Of a DNA stretch of 64,000 bases, positions 11,901 through 21,042 are shown piece by piece. The translations under genes were made by a program, and so were the position numbers. A model generated the notes under the pieces. The model saw only the letters and a list, made by a program, of their open reading frames with translations, made no database searches and had not been told where the DNA came from. Origin of the DNA: Daucus carota subsp. sativus (Eukaryota; Streptophyta; Magnoliopsida; Apiales; Apiaceae); assembly GCF_001625215.2 (NCBI RefSeq), contig NC_030387.2:29349606-29413605 (forward strand). Direction: 5' to 3'. How positions within the stretch are numbered: the first letter of the stretch is position 1; the number at the start of each line of letters is the position of its first letter.

Positions 11901-12453
11901 CCTCATGATTTTTGCACAATGTCTGAACTAAATATGATATATCATCATCTCTTCCAACTATTTTAGATTCATCTTCAAAAGGTGGGGTCCTGCGGATCTC
12001 TCTACGTTGCACAATCGAACCTAAATGTGCTACTGGCTGAAGTCCAAGATCAAGCGCCCATTTAAAATATTTGTCAAATGAAGTATCAATAGACTTGATC
12101 TTGCGAGCCACCTTGAAACGATATAATAAGGTGTTTTTAGAGGGAATGAAAAAATTTCGTACTTTATGATGTTTTTCCACCTTGTGTCGAGTAACCTCAT
12201 ATGCAAGTTCATCCATGAAAACATCAGCAACACGAGCAACAGCTTCGAGTTTGTTGAACCAATTTTGGACAGCAGACATGGTTGGTTTTTTGTTGTTAGC
12301 ATCGGACAAGAGAGCATCAATAGATTCCAGTCTCTCGCGTAGTGTCTCGAGGTCTTGATGAAGCTTCCAAGCCTGAATAACTTCTTCAGTTGCAAGTGCA
12401 ACTAACTTGCAGACTAGTCCGCTAGCTAGATCAGCTACAATTGCATCAGCCAT
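8947..12453 (-). CDS. CC-NBS-LRR (CNL) disease-resistance protein, copy 2
   Basis: A single-exon NLR of 1168 aa, homologous to copy 1 along its full length and in the same orientation about 1.5 kb away. Rx-like coiled coil (1-150), then NB-ARC with P-loop GMGGQGKTT (194-202), kinase-2 LVLDDIW (270-276), VTTRSQEVV, GLPLA (363-367), CFAYCSIIPKDS (417-428) and MHD (488-490), then LRRs ending in [20 protein letters not shown] as in copy 1. I chose the ATG at 12453 (MADAIVADLA) because it aligns with the copy-1 start. The frame stays open for 66 further codons upstream, with in-frame ATGs at 12651 and 12615, through a lysine run coded by a poly-A/T tract. That extension is probably 5' UTR. The gene appears intact. 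Confidence 0.92.
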   Translation of the reverse strand: MADAIVADLASGLVCKLVALATEEVIQAWKLHQDLETLRERLESIDALLSDANNKKPTMSAVQNWFNKLEAVARVADVFMDELAYEVTRHKVEKHHKVRNFFIPSKNTLLYRFKVARKIKSIDTSFDKYFKWALDLGLQPVAHLGSIVQRREIRRTPPFEDESKIVGRDDDISYLVQTLCKNHEEDLPVIAIVGMGGQGKTTLARMVYNRDVVIDMFPKRMWITVSNDFDFMKILNEMIVSLTSVNSVLGNTEGLIKDLQKNLKGEKFLLVLDDIWNEEPEEWDNLMNSLIGVQGMKGSSIMVTTRSQEVVDALRCSLSYQVEKLTDEDSWTLFKQRAFSRGGVSETGAFAALGRRMVEKCGGLPLAIKTLGGLLHSKKSEEEWLLIQNSEIWKSEGVLSSLRLSYDNLPYSSLKRCFAYCSIIPKDSHIYKDELVHIWMALGFLLPPKGSNALMEDVGNEYFNILLWNSLLQDVERDDYGNITYCKMHDLVHDLALDVSANYYANITPSHGFNQVSKAIYARLEGFKAVNQEISSVYFNSIQALYAQASVLSVVLPNLKQLRVLVLNSHYKELPSSMGNMKFLKHLDILSSVRFKSYKLPNYITKLYNLQTLRIWALNELPEKVCNLINLRHLVVQKKYAEELSTRYMFIGIQRLTCLQTLPHFVVSRKRNCLLSQLEGLNLGGTLDLYGLSDVSNMEEASKAKLCEKSNIQCLLLDWSNNEDEREGKEYNDEDVIEGLRPHTYLKELSVVSFKGRKFASWITMMMNLVKITLKDCNNCDAFPPLSHLPKLREILIFGMHNVKVIGRDFCGGLASTSSGLSDSGSVKTVATMYPSLTTLVLQGLSNLEEWLEPNISTGDEGQNMVPVFPKLEVLKIERCSKLRMIPNTLFLFSKLRELVITNLDSSEILETMSRKISSLVNLRLRSIRDRNGGSSSNVYYLIEELLKTNSLSLKTLNLDNCPGLKFLTIGIVLEELEVSDCLNLTSINVVEGGLKHLIIGRCPSLSELVFVPSTRSRLEKMILGPFSEDLNEFPWPSFSSVFSFPKLTSLTLYGWKKVRSILLDGELDDRLSSTFPALTLLYINDFEGVKSLPESLAKLPSFERLRIWNCNNLKSLPVFHESHSLQYLKIFQCTILEERCRRESGPEWFKIQHIPRIQIGHELIWKH

Positions 12454-13599
12454 CTTTTTTTTTTTTTTTGTTATGGTCTGGTGGAGTTCTATATGTTCTG
12501 GCTGTGAGGCTGGTGAAAATGGAATTTGGTTGTGATAACAAGGAGCTGATATTTGTAAGAAGTATGGCTTGTGATGAAATGGAATTTTTGTCAACTTTAA
12601 GCTAGCAAGTAGCATATGGTAATGGAATTTAGATGGATAAGGTGGGGTCATTTTAATATTCTTGTTGAGCTCTTCATGTGATGAGTTCTCTCTTCTGGTG
12701 ATCTTTATAAATTTCTTCTACAGAAAAAAGAAAAAGTAAAAAGTAATATTCAGGTATATTGGCATAATGGCATCTACTATACTAACTTTTGATTTATGTT
12801 GCATAAAATGGTGGACTCCTTGGGGATGGATCTTACTGATACAGGGCCTTTTTCAAGTGAAGACCCATATTGAAAATACATTTCAGAAAAAAAAATACAT
12901 TTTCCTTTTTTAGTTTCTCTCTGTGTCAGATTGTCCTGAACCTTTAGCAATCGATTTGCTCAGCTGCAGCCTGCAGATACATCTATAAATAGATAGATAC
13001 TCCTCCCATTTTAGTTGGATGATTACTACCATTGCCCTTCTTCAGCTTTCTAATTACGTTTCATGCCATTAAAATTCAATTTTTCTTTTTCAAGACCCAC
13101 GTGTACTGCCATCCGGCACGTGTTTTTGTTTCCAAAACACTGATGTGTACTACATTTTGCTTTAATATGCTGAGAAATGGCGTGTTATGATTTGAAGATC
13201 TTTAAGTGTTTGGGAAGAAAGTTTGCATATTACTCATAATATGTTTGATAGAATGTCGGAAAGATGTTTAGGTAATATTTGCAGGCTTGTGATATTTTCT
13301 TTCTCTAATTTCTGAATTTGTTTCCATACTCTTTAACCCTGCATTTTATTTTGATTTAGTTTCTTGATTAAGTTACTAAAAGTTTATGGTTGTGATATGT
13401 TTATTCATTCTTAATCTTGAGTCAAAATTGCTATGTAGTCATTATGATATTATGCTAGCCAACATATAGCAAGATGAATGGGATGGTGCATCAGCCTCAA
13501 ATTATTCTGTATTATGGTTTTAAGTATTGATTGCTACACCCCTTTGCATTGTTTATTTTTTCCAGATGATTGATCTGATCCCTCATACGTGAAGCAATG
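12454..13599. other. NLR copy 2 upstream region
   Basis: Contains a poly-T run at 12455-12470 (poly-A in the transcript leader) and presumably the NLR promoter. No other gene was recognised up to the ABCG remnant. Confidence 0.5.
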
Positions 13600-15412
13600 G
13601 TAGGTATGGGGCTACTGGACATTGTCAATGATGTATCAGATGAATTCCTCACAAGACAACAGCTTATGTTAGCCAATATGATCAGCACATTTCTGAAATG
13701 ACAGTCAGGGAAACTCTTGATTTTGCAGCAAGATGTCTGGGCAGTGGAAGCAGAGCAGGTACCTTTCTTATGAACGTTGTATACTATCATAATCTATGTA
13801 CAAATTTATCCGGATGCTGACTCTTGCAACTATTCTAGAAACTATGGCAGAAGTTGTCAGAAGAGAGAAACAAGTTGGTATTATACCTGGCGCGACCCAG
13901 ATATTGACACCTACATGAAGGTAAAATCCCAAGCACACATATTTCCTTCGTTGTTCATGTGTCATTGTAATATCGAGCACTGTAATGTTAAGTATCTTAC
14001 TCTGTAATTAACCAAAACAGGAAACTGCCATCAATGGATTAAAAAGGACTCTTCAGACAGACTCAACTCCGAAAGAACGTGTATGATCTCTTCTATCACA
14101 GCTACATCTCTATCGAATTCTATATTGCAATTGTACTCCAGGGATCTGGTCCCAGATATAGATCAAATGTGGGCAACTGATTTAAAGAATCATAGTTACC
14201 ATACTTGAAACTTGCCCTTATCAGATACAGTACTTGCTACCTCTACCGAAAGAAGCTTGAATGGTGTAACAATTTTTCTTTACTTGAGAAAAGCTTCTGA
14301 CATGATGAAAGTACTTTTCTGGAGAGACAGAAGGTAGTAAACTCTTACTCTCATCACTGTCAATCAAGTTTGCATCAGATTTGTAGTGTATTCCAGTAGC
14401 ACTGTCCGAGTAGTCAGAACCTTCCGGCAGACCACAATCTATGCTCACAAAGCCGGATAGAATTTAAACAATATAAGACATGTAGTTAATTATATATAAA
14501 CATGTGTTTGCTAAGTGTTTGTAGTACATTTTAGCAAGATTTAAACCTGGTTCTTGTGCATGACAAGCACGACTCGATAAAATGAATATCTGAGAACAAG
14601 TGCAAATAGTGATAAGCTGCAGTAATTTGATAACATCTCTTTCTTGCTATATAATCAATCTCTGTAAATAAATGAAGTGTTTCATATCCATAATATGGTA
14701 GTTAAACACTTAAGCACACATGTATTTTTCCAATTTTTAAGATTAAAAATATTAAAATAGATAAAATTTCCGACCCACAATATGGTTAAGTAGTTTAGTA
14801 GTTGATATGAAGATTTTGCTGGGGGGTGAAATGGTGGCTGTCCTTTCACATTAAGCATAAGGTGAAATCTGCAGTACTATTGTTGTCCTAATAAAAGCTC
14901 TTAATTTAGCTTTTTCTTATTCCATGTGCGTTTCATTTAGCGGGATGCCCAGTAGATTATTGCACCTGAATTCCGGCCAAATCACTCATTTCTCACTCAT
15001 TTATTGTGCTAGCTATAACAGTTTATCAGCATTCACAGATGTAGTACAACTGGCAACTAAACATTTTCTGATGACAAATTTACATATATTTATTACATTT
15101 ACCAGGGGAGATGATAATTGGCCCATCAAAGGTTCTCTTCATGGATGAAATCTATATTGGCTTAGATAGTTCAAACACCTTTCAGATTGTTAAATGTCTC
15201 CAGCAGTTGACACACATAACAGAATCAACCACTCTGAATTTACTTCTTCAGCCAGCACCGGAGACATTTGATTTGTTTGACGACATTATCTTGATGTCTG
15301 AGGGACCGACTGTATACCACGGGCCTCGTGATAATGTTATACAGTTCTTCGAGAAGTGTGGTTTCTGATGTCCAGCAAGGAAAGGCATTGCTGACTTCCT
15401 GCAAGAAGTGTG
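13600..15412 (+). pseudogene. PDR-type ABCG transporter remnant (first nucleotide-binding domain)
   Basis: Scattered exons of a full-size ABCG/PDR transporter, an ATP-driven plasma-membrane exporter family. 13639-13758 reads DEFLTRQ, then after a frameshift [19 protein letters not shown] and [13 protein letters not shown]. 13839-13920 reads ETMAEVVRREKQVGIIP and then, in another frame, DPDIDTYMK. 14021-14080 reads ETAINGLKRTLQTD. 15105-15368 reads [15 protein letters not shown] (Walker B), [17 protein letters not shown] and [20 protein letters not shown], then stops at CGF where functional genes continue. The Walker A exon and the signature motif LSGGQ were not found. Frameshifts, a stop and missing exons make this a pseudogene. 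Intron boundaries remain recognisable, so it arose by DNA duplication, not retrocopying. Confidence 0.85.
14221..14600 (-). pseudogene. Malectin-like receptor kinase 5' fragment
   Basis: Minus-strand fragment lying inside the ABCG remnant. The main exon reads GFVSIDCGLPEGSDYSDS, TGIHYKSDANLIDSDESKS and HHVRSFSQVKKNCYTIQ. This is the opening of the malectin-like domain of plant LRR receptor kinases of the At1g05700/IOS1 group (established family pattern). A short upstream piece near 14550-14600 ends HAQEPG, which fits the end of a signal peptide exon joined by a short intron. The rest of the ectodomain, the membrane segment and the kinase are absent, so it cannot be functional. Confidence 0.75.
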
Positions 15413-15694
15413 TTAGTTATTACAATTGAGAAATTCGCTTTCATGCTTAAAATTGGTTGTGTCGCAGTAATTATTATTTTGCCATAGTACTTATACTGCA
15501 ATGTCAACTTCTCGACATTATCTTGATGTCTGAGGGACCGACTGTATGCCACGTGCCTCGTGATAATGTTATACAGTTCTTCGAGAAGTGTGGTTTCTGA
15601 TGTCCAGCAAGGAAAGGCATTGCTCACTTCCTGCAAAAAGTGTGTTAGTTATTACAATTGAGAAATTCGCTTTCATGCTTAAAATTGGTTGTGT
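15282..15694 (+). repeat. 231-bp tandem duplication inside the ABCG remnant
   Basis: The segment that codes [20 protein letters not shown], with the following intron start, is repeated directly at a spacing of about 231 bp (for example TTATTACAATTGAGAAATTC at about 15417 and 15648). Both copies carry the same TGA after the GF codon, so the stop predates the duplication. Confidence 0.85.
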
Positions 15695-15738
15695 TGCAGT
15701 TATTATTCTTTTGCCATAGTACTTATACTGCAATGTCA

Positions 15739-15864
15739 ACTTCGACAGTCACATCTCTGCAGGTAATATCTGAGAAGGATCAAGCACAATATTGGCACCC
15801 TGATAATCAACCTATTTATTTCAGTGTGAAGGAGTTTGCAAGAAAATTAAGGAATCCAATTTAG
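15739..15864 (+). pseudogene. ABCG exon fragment (copy 1)
   Basis: Reads TVTSLQVISEKDQAQYWHPD then NQPIYFSVKEFARKLRNP and a stop. This matches the PDR segment following the first nucleotide-binding domain (family pattern EVTSKKDQ.QYW...Y..V.EF...F). It continues the upstream ABCG remnant and is repeated at 18001-18126. Confidence 0.8.
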
Positions 15865-16317
15865 GTAATTAAGGACAGAATTTGCACGAAGATCTCTTTC
15901 GGAATATTGAAACAGATGTGATCCAGATTCTTTAGGTAATTGCTGACTGTTTTTTGTATATTTTTCCCGTTATCTGTATTTATGGACTCTTTCATTCTTT
16001 GTGCTTTGATTGAGTTTCTATTTTGATTTTATATTTTCTAGCGAGCAATGTTGATAATGATTTTATAAACTATATTAGGATGAATGTACGGTCCAGACAA
16101 TGTTGCCATTGTCAAATAAGTATGCTCTGTATCCATGGCGTCTCACACTCAGATTATTATAAAGGAAGAAATGCAAAAATAATGATAGTACCTATACACA
16201 AGTACCTCCTAAGCGTAAAGGGTGATTAGTATAAAGTCCCTGATTTACGAAAGGGTTATTATTTATGTTGTGAGATCTGATTTGATTGTTCTGTAATGTG
16301 GAATTGTACTTTTCAGG

Positions 16318-17015
16318 CTTTTGCAAATGTATTGACAACTGTATCGAAGCTGGTGAGCTGATTAGCGCTCCTAAACCTGGTAGTATGATCGTATCAACGC
16401 TTAAGGGGCTGCGATTGTTGAACTCAATGCGGAGGGGATGGTGAGGTCATTAAGTTGGTTGTCGCAAAAGCATGGAAATGTTTTGGCCGCATTGATGCTT
16501 TGGTCAATAATGCTAGAATAAGAGGTAATACTACTTGACAGTAGTAATGGTTATGATAAAGTTAATTATGTCAGTAGTATGTATCATATCTGATCAGAAT
16601 TTCTAAACAAAGTGTGAATTTGTACATTTATCTCTTCAGATTGTATTTTATAAACTCCTTCTGTTTCGCGTGTCCACAATGTTTGCACATAAAACTACCA
16701 AGAGATATATACTTTTAGAAAAAAATAACTAATAAGTGACTTATTTCTACAAATAAGGAATGTTAAACACTTATAATATCGTTTTGTAGTTCTTATTTAT
16801 GATTGTTACTGAATGTATTGATTAAATTTGCATAACTCAGGTGGAACGAAATCTTCATTTTATTTAAGTGTAGAAGAATGTAACAACGTGGTGAGAACCA
16901 ACTTAACAGGATCATGGCTGGTGTCCAAGTATGTTGGATTACACATGGTCGAAGTAGTTCAAGAAGGCTGCATCATTAACATATCTTCTTCTGCTGGAAA
17001 TGATACATGCCTTGA
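16318..17015 (+). pseudogene. Short-chain dehydrogenase/reductase 5' fragment (copy 1)
   Basis: Two decayed exons of a classical SDR, a family of NAD(P)-dependent oxidoreductases. Exon 1 (about 16318-16524) is frame-broken but ends KAWKCFGRIDALVNNARIRG, where the usual NNAG motif reads NNAR. Exon 2 starts at 16841 and reads LSVEECNNVVRTNLTGSWLV, then GCIINISSSAG. The glycine-rich cofactor motif and the YxxxK catalytic pair are not found. After SSAGNDTCLE the similarity to SDRs ends and the same exon runs on into WSD-like sequence. Confidence 0.8.
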
Positions 17016-17029
17016 GGTTGTACCTATTC

Positions 17030-17760
17030 CAAAATTAAGTCATGTCGGAGACTCTTCAGATCCTCTCGAATTCATAAGGGAAGTACACAAAACGATGGAC
17101 AGAAAAAAGAAATCATCAGCTGTTTATATGACCTCCAGCTTAATAAAGTGTGTCGGAAAATTTAGAGGCCCTGAGGTACATACTATTATATTGCAAAAAA
17201 ACAAAAAATTACATGCTATGTGAAATCGCAAGATATATATGTGTTCAGTGTTAAAATTCTGTGTGTGTTTGTGTGTGCACGTTCCTTATCAGGTTGCAGC
17301 TAAGCTTATTCATAGCACACTGAAGGATTCAAGTATAGCACTTCCGAATCTAATTGGAGCAGTGGAACAAATGGCTATACAAAATCATCCTGTTAAAGGC
17401 TTCTACTTCACAGTGGCTGGTGTTCCTGTGGTAACTTGCTAACACTCTTCTCTAATGAGTAATAGTGATAATACTTTCTGTAAGAATCTAAGCTTGCCAG
17501 GAACTTTCCATCCTAAAAGATAAGAAATTTTTAGAAGAATCTGTATATATATTAAGAAATGATAAATACACTAAAACCTAAAATATTGATGGGTTTGTAG
17601 AGCACTGGTTTTGCGATTGTTAGTTATATAGGGAAGCCGAGGGTTGCAATTGCTTCAGAGAAAGGCTACATCGATGCAGATAAATTCAAGTCTTGCATTC
17701 TTGAGGCTTTCTATATCATTTGTAAAATTATTGCTGATGTCTATAGGTGGTTCAGTGGAA
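17030..17760 (+). pseudogene. Wax-ester synthase/DGAT (WSD1-like) C-terminal fragment (copy 1)
   Basis: Three exons matching the C-terminal domain of plant WSD1-type O-acyltransferases, which make wax esters or triacylglycerol at the ER. 17030-17175 reads DPLEFIREVHKTMDRKKKS. 17293-17430 reads NLIGAVEQMAIQNHPVKGFY. 17601 to about 17750 reads GFAIVSYIGKPRVAIASEKG, then YIDADKFKSCILEAF. Splice sites GAG|GT, CAG|GTTGCAG and TAG|AGC are consistent. The N-terminal half with the HHxxxD active-site motif is absent, so there can be no enzyme. The assignment rests on spaced residues of the family recalled from memory. Confidence 0.7.
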
Positions 17761-18000
17761 TTTATATATTAATAATCAATATGAAAACAGATTTTTTCGC
17801 CAAAATATTTCCTAGAAGAGAAGGACAGAAAGACTTGACTTGATTATAGTTAGACGACGACGAACAAATACTAAAAGTTCTGGTGCAGGTATCTTAGAGG
17901 AAAAAGTATCAATTAGAATCCACGAGTCTCTAGATAAACAGTGATTGTTGCAAATGTAATTAGGAACTGTTTTTGCCATAGTACTTATACTGCAATGTCA

Positions 18001-18126
18001 GCTTCGACAGTCACATCTCTGCAGGTAATATCTGAGAAGGATCAAGCAAAATATTGGCACCCTTATAATCAACCTATTTATTTCAGTGTTAAGGAGTTTG
18101 CAAGAAAATTAAGGAATCCAGTTTAG
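18001..18126 (+). pseudogene. ABCG exon fragment (copy 2)
   Basis: Same exon as 15739-15864 with few changes (AQYWHPD becomes AKYWHPY; RNPI becomes RNPV). Part of the tandem block. Confidence 0.8.
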
Positions 18127-18577
18127 GACAAAATTTGCACGAAGATCTCTTTCGGAATATTGAAACGGATGTGATCTAGATTCTTTAGGTAATTGCTGAC
18201 TGTTTTTTGTATATTTTTTCCGTTATCTGTATTTATGGACTCTTTCATTCTTTGTGCTTTGATTGAGTTTCTATTTTGATTTTATACTTTGTAGCGAGCA
18301 ATGTTGATAATGATTTTATAAACTATATTAGGATGAAAGTACGGTCCAGACAATGTTGCCATTGTCAAATAAGTATGCTCTGTATCCATGGTGTCTCACA
18401 CTCGGATTATTATAAAGGAAGAAATGCAAAAATAATGATAGTAGGTATACACAAGTACCTGCTAAGCGTAAAGGGTGATTAGTATAAATCCCTGATTTAC
18501 GAAAGGGTTATTTTTTATGTTGTGAGATCTGATTTGATTGTTCTGTAATGTGGAATTGTACTTTTCAGGCTTTTGCA

Positions 18578-19267
18578 AATGTATTGACAACTGTATCGAA
18601 GCTGGTGAGCTGATCAGTGCTCCTAAACCTGGTGGTATGATCGTATCAACACTTAAGGGCTGCGATTGTTGAACTCAATGTGGAGGGGATGGTTAGGTCA
18701 TTAAGTTGGCTGTCGCAAAAGCATGGAAATGTTTTGGCCGCATTGATGCTTTGGTCAATAATGCTAGAATAAGAGGTAATACTACTTGACAGTAGTAATC
18801 GTTATGATAAAGTTAATTATGTCAGTAGTATGTATCATATCTGATCAGAATTTCTAAACAAAGTGCGAATTTGTACATTTATCTCTTCAGATTGTATTTT
18901 ATAAACTCCTTCTGTTTCGCGTGTACACAATGTTTGCACATAAAACTACCAAGAGATATATACTTTTAGAAAAAAATAACTAATAAGTGACTTATTTCTA
19001 CAAATAAGGAATGTTAAACACTTATAATATCGTTTTGTAGTTCTTATTTATGATTGTTACTGAATGTATTGATTATATTTGCATAACTCAGGTGGAACGA
19101 AATCTTCATTGTATTTAAGTGTAGAAGGATGGAACAACGTGGTGAGAACCAACTTAACAGGATCATGGCTGGTGTCCAAGTATGTTGGATTACACATGGT
19201 CGAAGTAGTTCAAGAAGGCTGCATCATTAACATATCTTCTTCTTCTGGAAATGATACATGCCTTGAG
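18578..19267 (+). pseudogene. SDR 5' fragment (copy 2)
   Basis: Duplicate of the SDR remnant. Exon 1 ends FGRIDALVNNARIRG and exon 2 reads LSVEGWNNVVRTNLTGSWLV then GCIINISSSSG. The tryptophan in EGWNN fits the usual SDR consensus (EEWN) better than copy 1 does, so copy 1 carries the derived base here. Confidence 0.78.
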
Positions 19268-19279
19268 GCTGTACCTATT

Positions 19280-19996
19280 CCAAATTTTAATTCATGTCGG
19301 AGACTCTTCAGATCCTCACGAATTCATAAGGGAAGTACACAAAATGATGGACAGAAAAAAGAAATCATCAGCTGTTTATATGACCTCCAGCTTAATAAAG
19401 TGTGTCGGAAAATTTAGAGGCCCTGAGGTACATACTATTATATTGCAAAAAAACAAAAAATTACATGCTATGAGAAATCACAAGATATAAATGTGTTCAG
19501 TGTTAAAATTCTGTGTGTGTTTGTGTGTGCACGTTCCTGATCAGGTTGCAGCTAAGCTTCTTCATAGCACACTGAAGGATTCAAGTATAACACTTTCAAA
19601 TCTAATTGGAGCAGTGGAACAAATGGCTATACAAAATCATCCTGTTAAAGGCTTCTACTTCACAGTGGCTGGTGTTCCTGTGGTAACTTGCTAACACTCT
19701 TCTCTAATGAGTAATAGTGATAATAATTTCTGTAAGAATCTAATCTTTCCAGGAACTTTCCATCCTAAAAGATAAGAAATTTTCAGAAGAATCTGTGTAT
19801 ATATTAAGAAATGATAAATACACTAAAACCTAAAAGATTGATTGGTTTGCAGAGCATTGGTTTTGCGATTGTTAGTTATATAGGGAAGCCGAGGGTTGCA
19901 ATTGCTTCAGAGAAAGGCTACATCGATGCAGATAAATTCAAGTCTTGCATTCTTGAGGCTTTCTATATCATCTGTAAAATTATTGCTGATGTCTAA
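19280..19996 (+). pseudogene. WSD1-like C-terminal fragment (copy 2)
   Basis: Duplicate of the WSD remnant: DPHEFIREVHKMMDRKKKS, LLHSTLKDSSITLSNLIGAV, and SIGFAIVSYIGKPRVAIASE running to a stop after KIIADV. The third exon here keeps SIGFAI where copy 1 has STGFAI. Confidence 0.7.
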
Positions 19997-20221
19997 ATGT
20001 GTTTCAGTGAAATTTATATATTAATAATCAATATGAAAACAGATTTTTTCGCCAAAATTTTCCTAGAAGAGAAGGACAGCAAGACTTGACTTGATTATAG
20101 TTAGACGACGACGAACAAACACTAAAAGTTCTGGTGCAGGTATCTAAGAGGAAAAAGTATCAATTAGAATCCACGAGTCTCTAAATAAACAGTGATTCTT
20201 GCCAATGTAATTAGGAACTGT

Positions 20222-20769
20222 TTTTTTAATCATATTATTATATGTTATTACTTCTGGAAAGGTACGTACTATACCTGCTCCTTAAATCAAAACTGTTTCG
20301 CATCTTCTCCTTATTTTCATTTTTCTTGAATGTGAACATTATTAGTTTGCATTTTTTTTTAATTACAAAATTTTGCACTCACACGAGTAGCCTGGAGTCG
20401 GGATATGCTATTCAAATATGGCCTGAAGGCTGGGTATGCTTTTCAGAGATGATGTTTGCTTATGTATAGATGTACCTTTTTGCTGCCCTTTTTCTATTCG
20501 GATTTATACCAACAATTGTTGCTGCCTTTTTTAGTGCATAATGAATTTGGTCAGAGCAATACACAACTAAGCTGCCAATTTTTTCCATCCATATTGACTT
20601 AACTTTTGATATCTTGCAACAGCAAGTGTACATATGATGGCTTCACAAGTGCTTCCCTGCAACACAACGCTGCCTCCACCAGATAAAGGAAAGATTTAGG
20701 AAGTCAAAGAATTTGTCCAATTCAATCCACAAGTATGTTTTCCAGTTCAGTTGCAGCTGGAGAAGACAT
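20222..20769. other. Spacer after the tandem block
   Basis: No gene assigned. Around 20637-20770 a plus-strand stretch reads [20 protein letters not shown], a stop, then EVKEFVQFNP. It looks like decayed coding sequence but I do not recognise the family. Confidence 0.4.
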
Positions 20770-20985
20770 CTAATTGAATCCGACAATGTTCAAGCTAAGA
20801 CTAAACATTTCACCAAGTAAACCAGCAGTATTCCCGCTTGAAGGGAAATAAGCAAAGAAGTTAGCACTTTGCCAATGTGTGATGTCGGGGATAATTTTGT
20901 TTTGTACATCTCGGAGAATTGTTTGAAATGGTTCGGGGCTGCATAGGACGGATTCATATATGATTTTGTTAGATAGCCCGGTAAA
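20770..20985 (-). pseudogene. Aromatic amino acid (tyrosine/DOPA) decarboxylase fragment
   Basis: Minus-strand reading frame containing [20 protein letters not shown] followed by [20 protein letters not shown] and [15 protein letters not shown]. This is the N-terminal segment of plant PLP-dependent tyrosine/tryptophan decarboxylases ([21 protein letters not shown] family motif). The next residue is normally Trp; here the codon is TAG. No PLP-lysine region is present, so this is a dead fragment. Confidence 0.82.
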
Positions 20986-21042
20986 CTTGGCTTCTAACAG
21001 GATACTTATGAACTTCATGATAGTAATCTGCCAGAAAATCAA

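Larger units (their letters stand above)
15709..17970 (+). repeat. ABCG/SDR/WSD fragment block, tandem copy 1
   Basis: First unit of a direct tandem duplication of about 2.26 kb. It starts at TTTTGCCATAGTACTTATAC and ends at TAGGAACTGT, where copy 2 begins immediately. It contains one ABCG exon, two SDR exons and three WSD exons, all on the plus strand. Copies 1 and 2 differ only by scattered substitutions and a few small indels, so the duplication looks recent compared with the decay of the gene fragments. Confidence 0.9.
17971..20221 (+). repeat. ABCG/SDR/WSD fragment block, tandem copy 2
   Basis: Second unit of the tandem duplication, with the same order: ABCG exon (18001-18126), SDR exons (about 18578-18776 and 19093-19267) and WSD exons (about 19280-19427, 19545-19682 and 19853-19996). 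A one-base change near 19290 shifts the SDR-to-WSD junction out of frame in this copy, and the last WSD exon ends at TAA sooner (19994-19996). No copy has a complete reading frame. Confidence 0.88.

Noticed and set aside
16318..17760. A functional bifunctional SDR-acyltransferase gene
   Set aside because: The SDR cofactor and catalytic motifs and the acyltransferase HHxxxD half are missing, exon 1 is frame-broken and stops are present. It is a chimeric pseudogene only.
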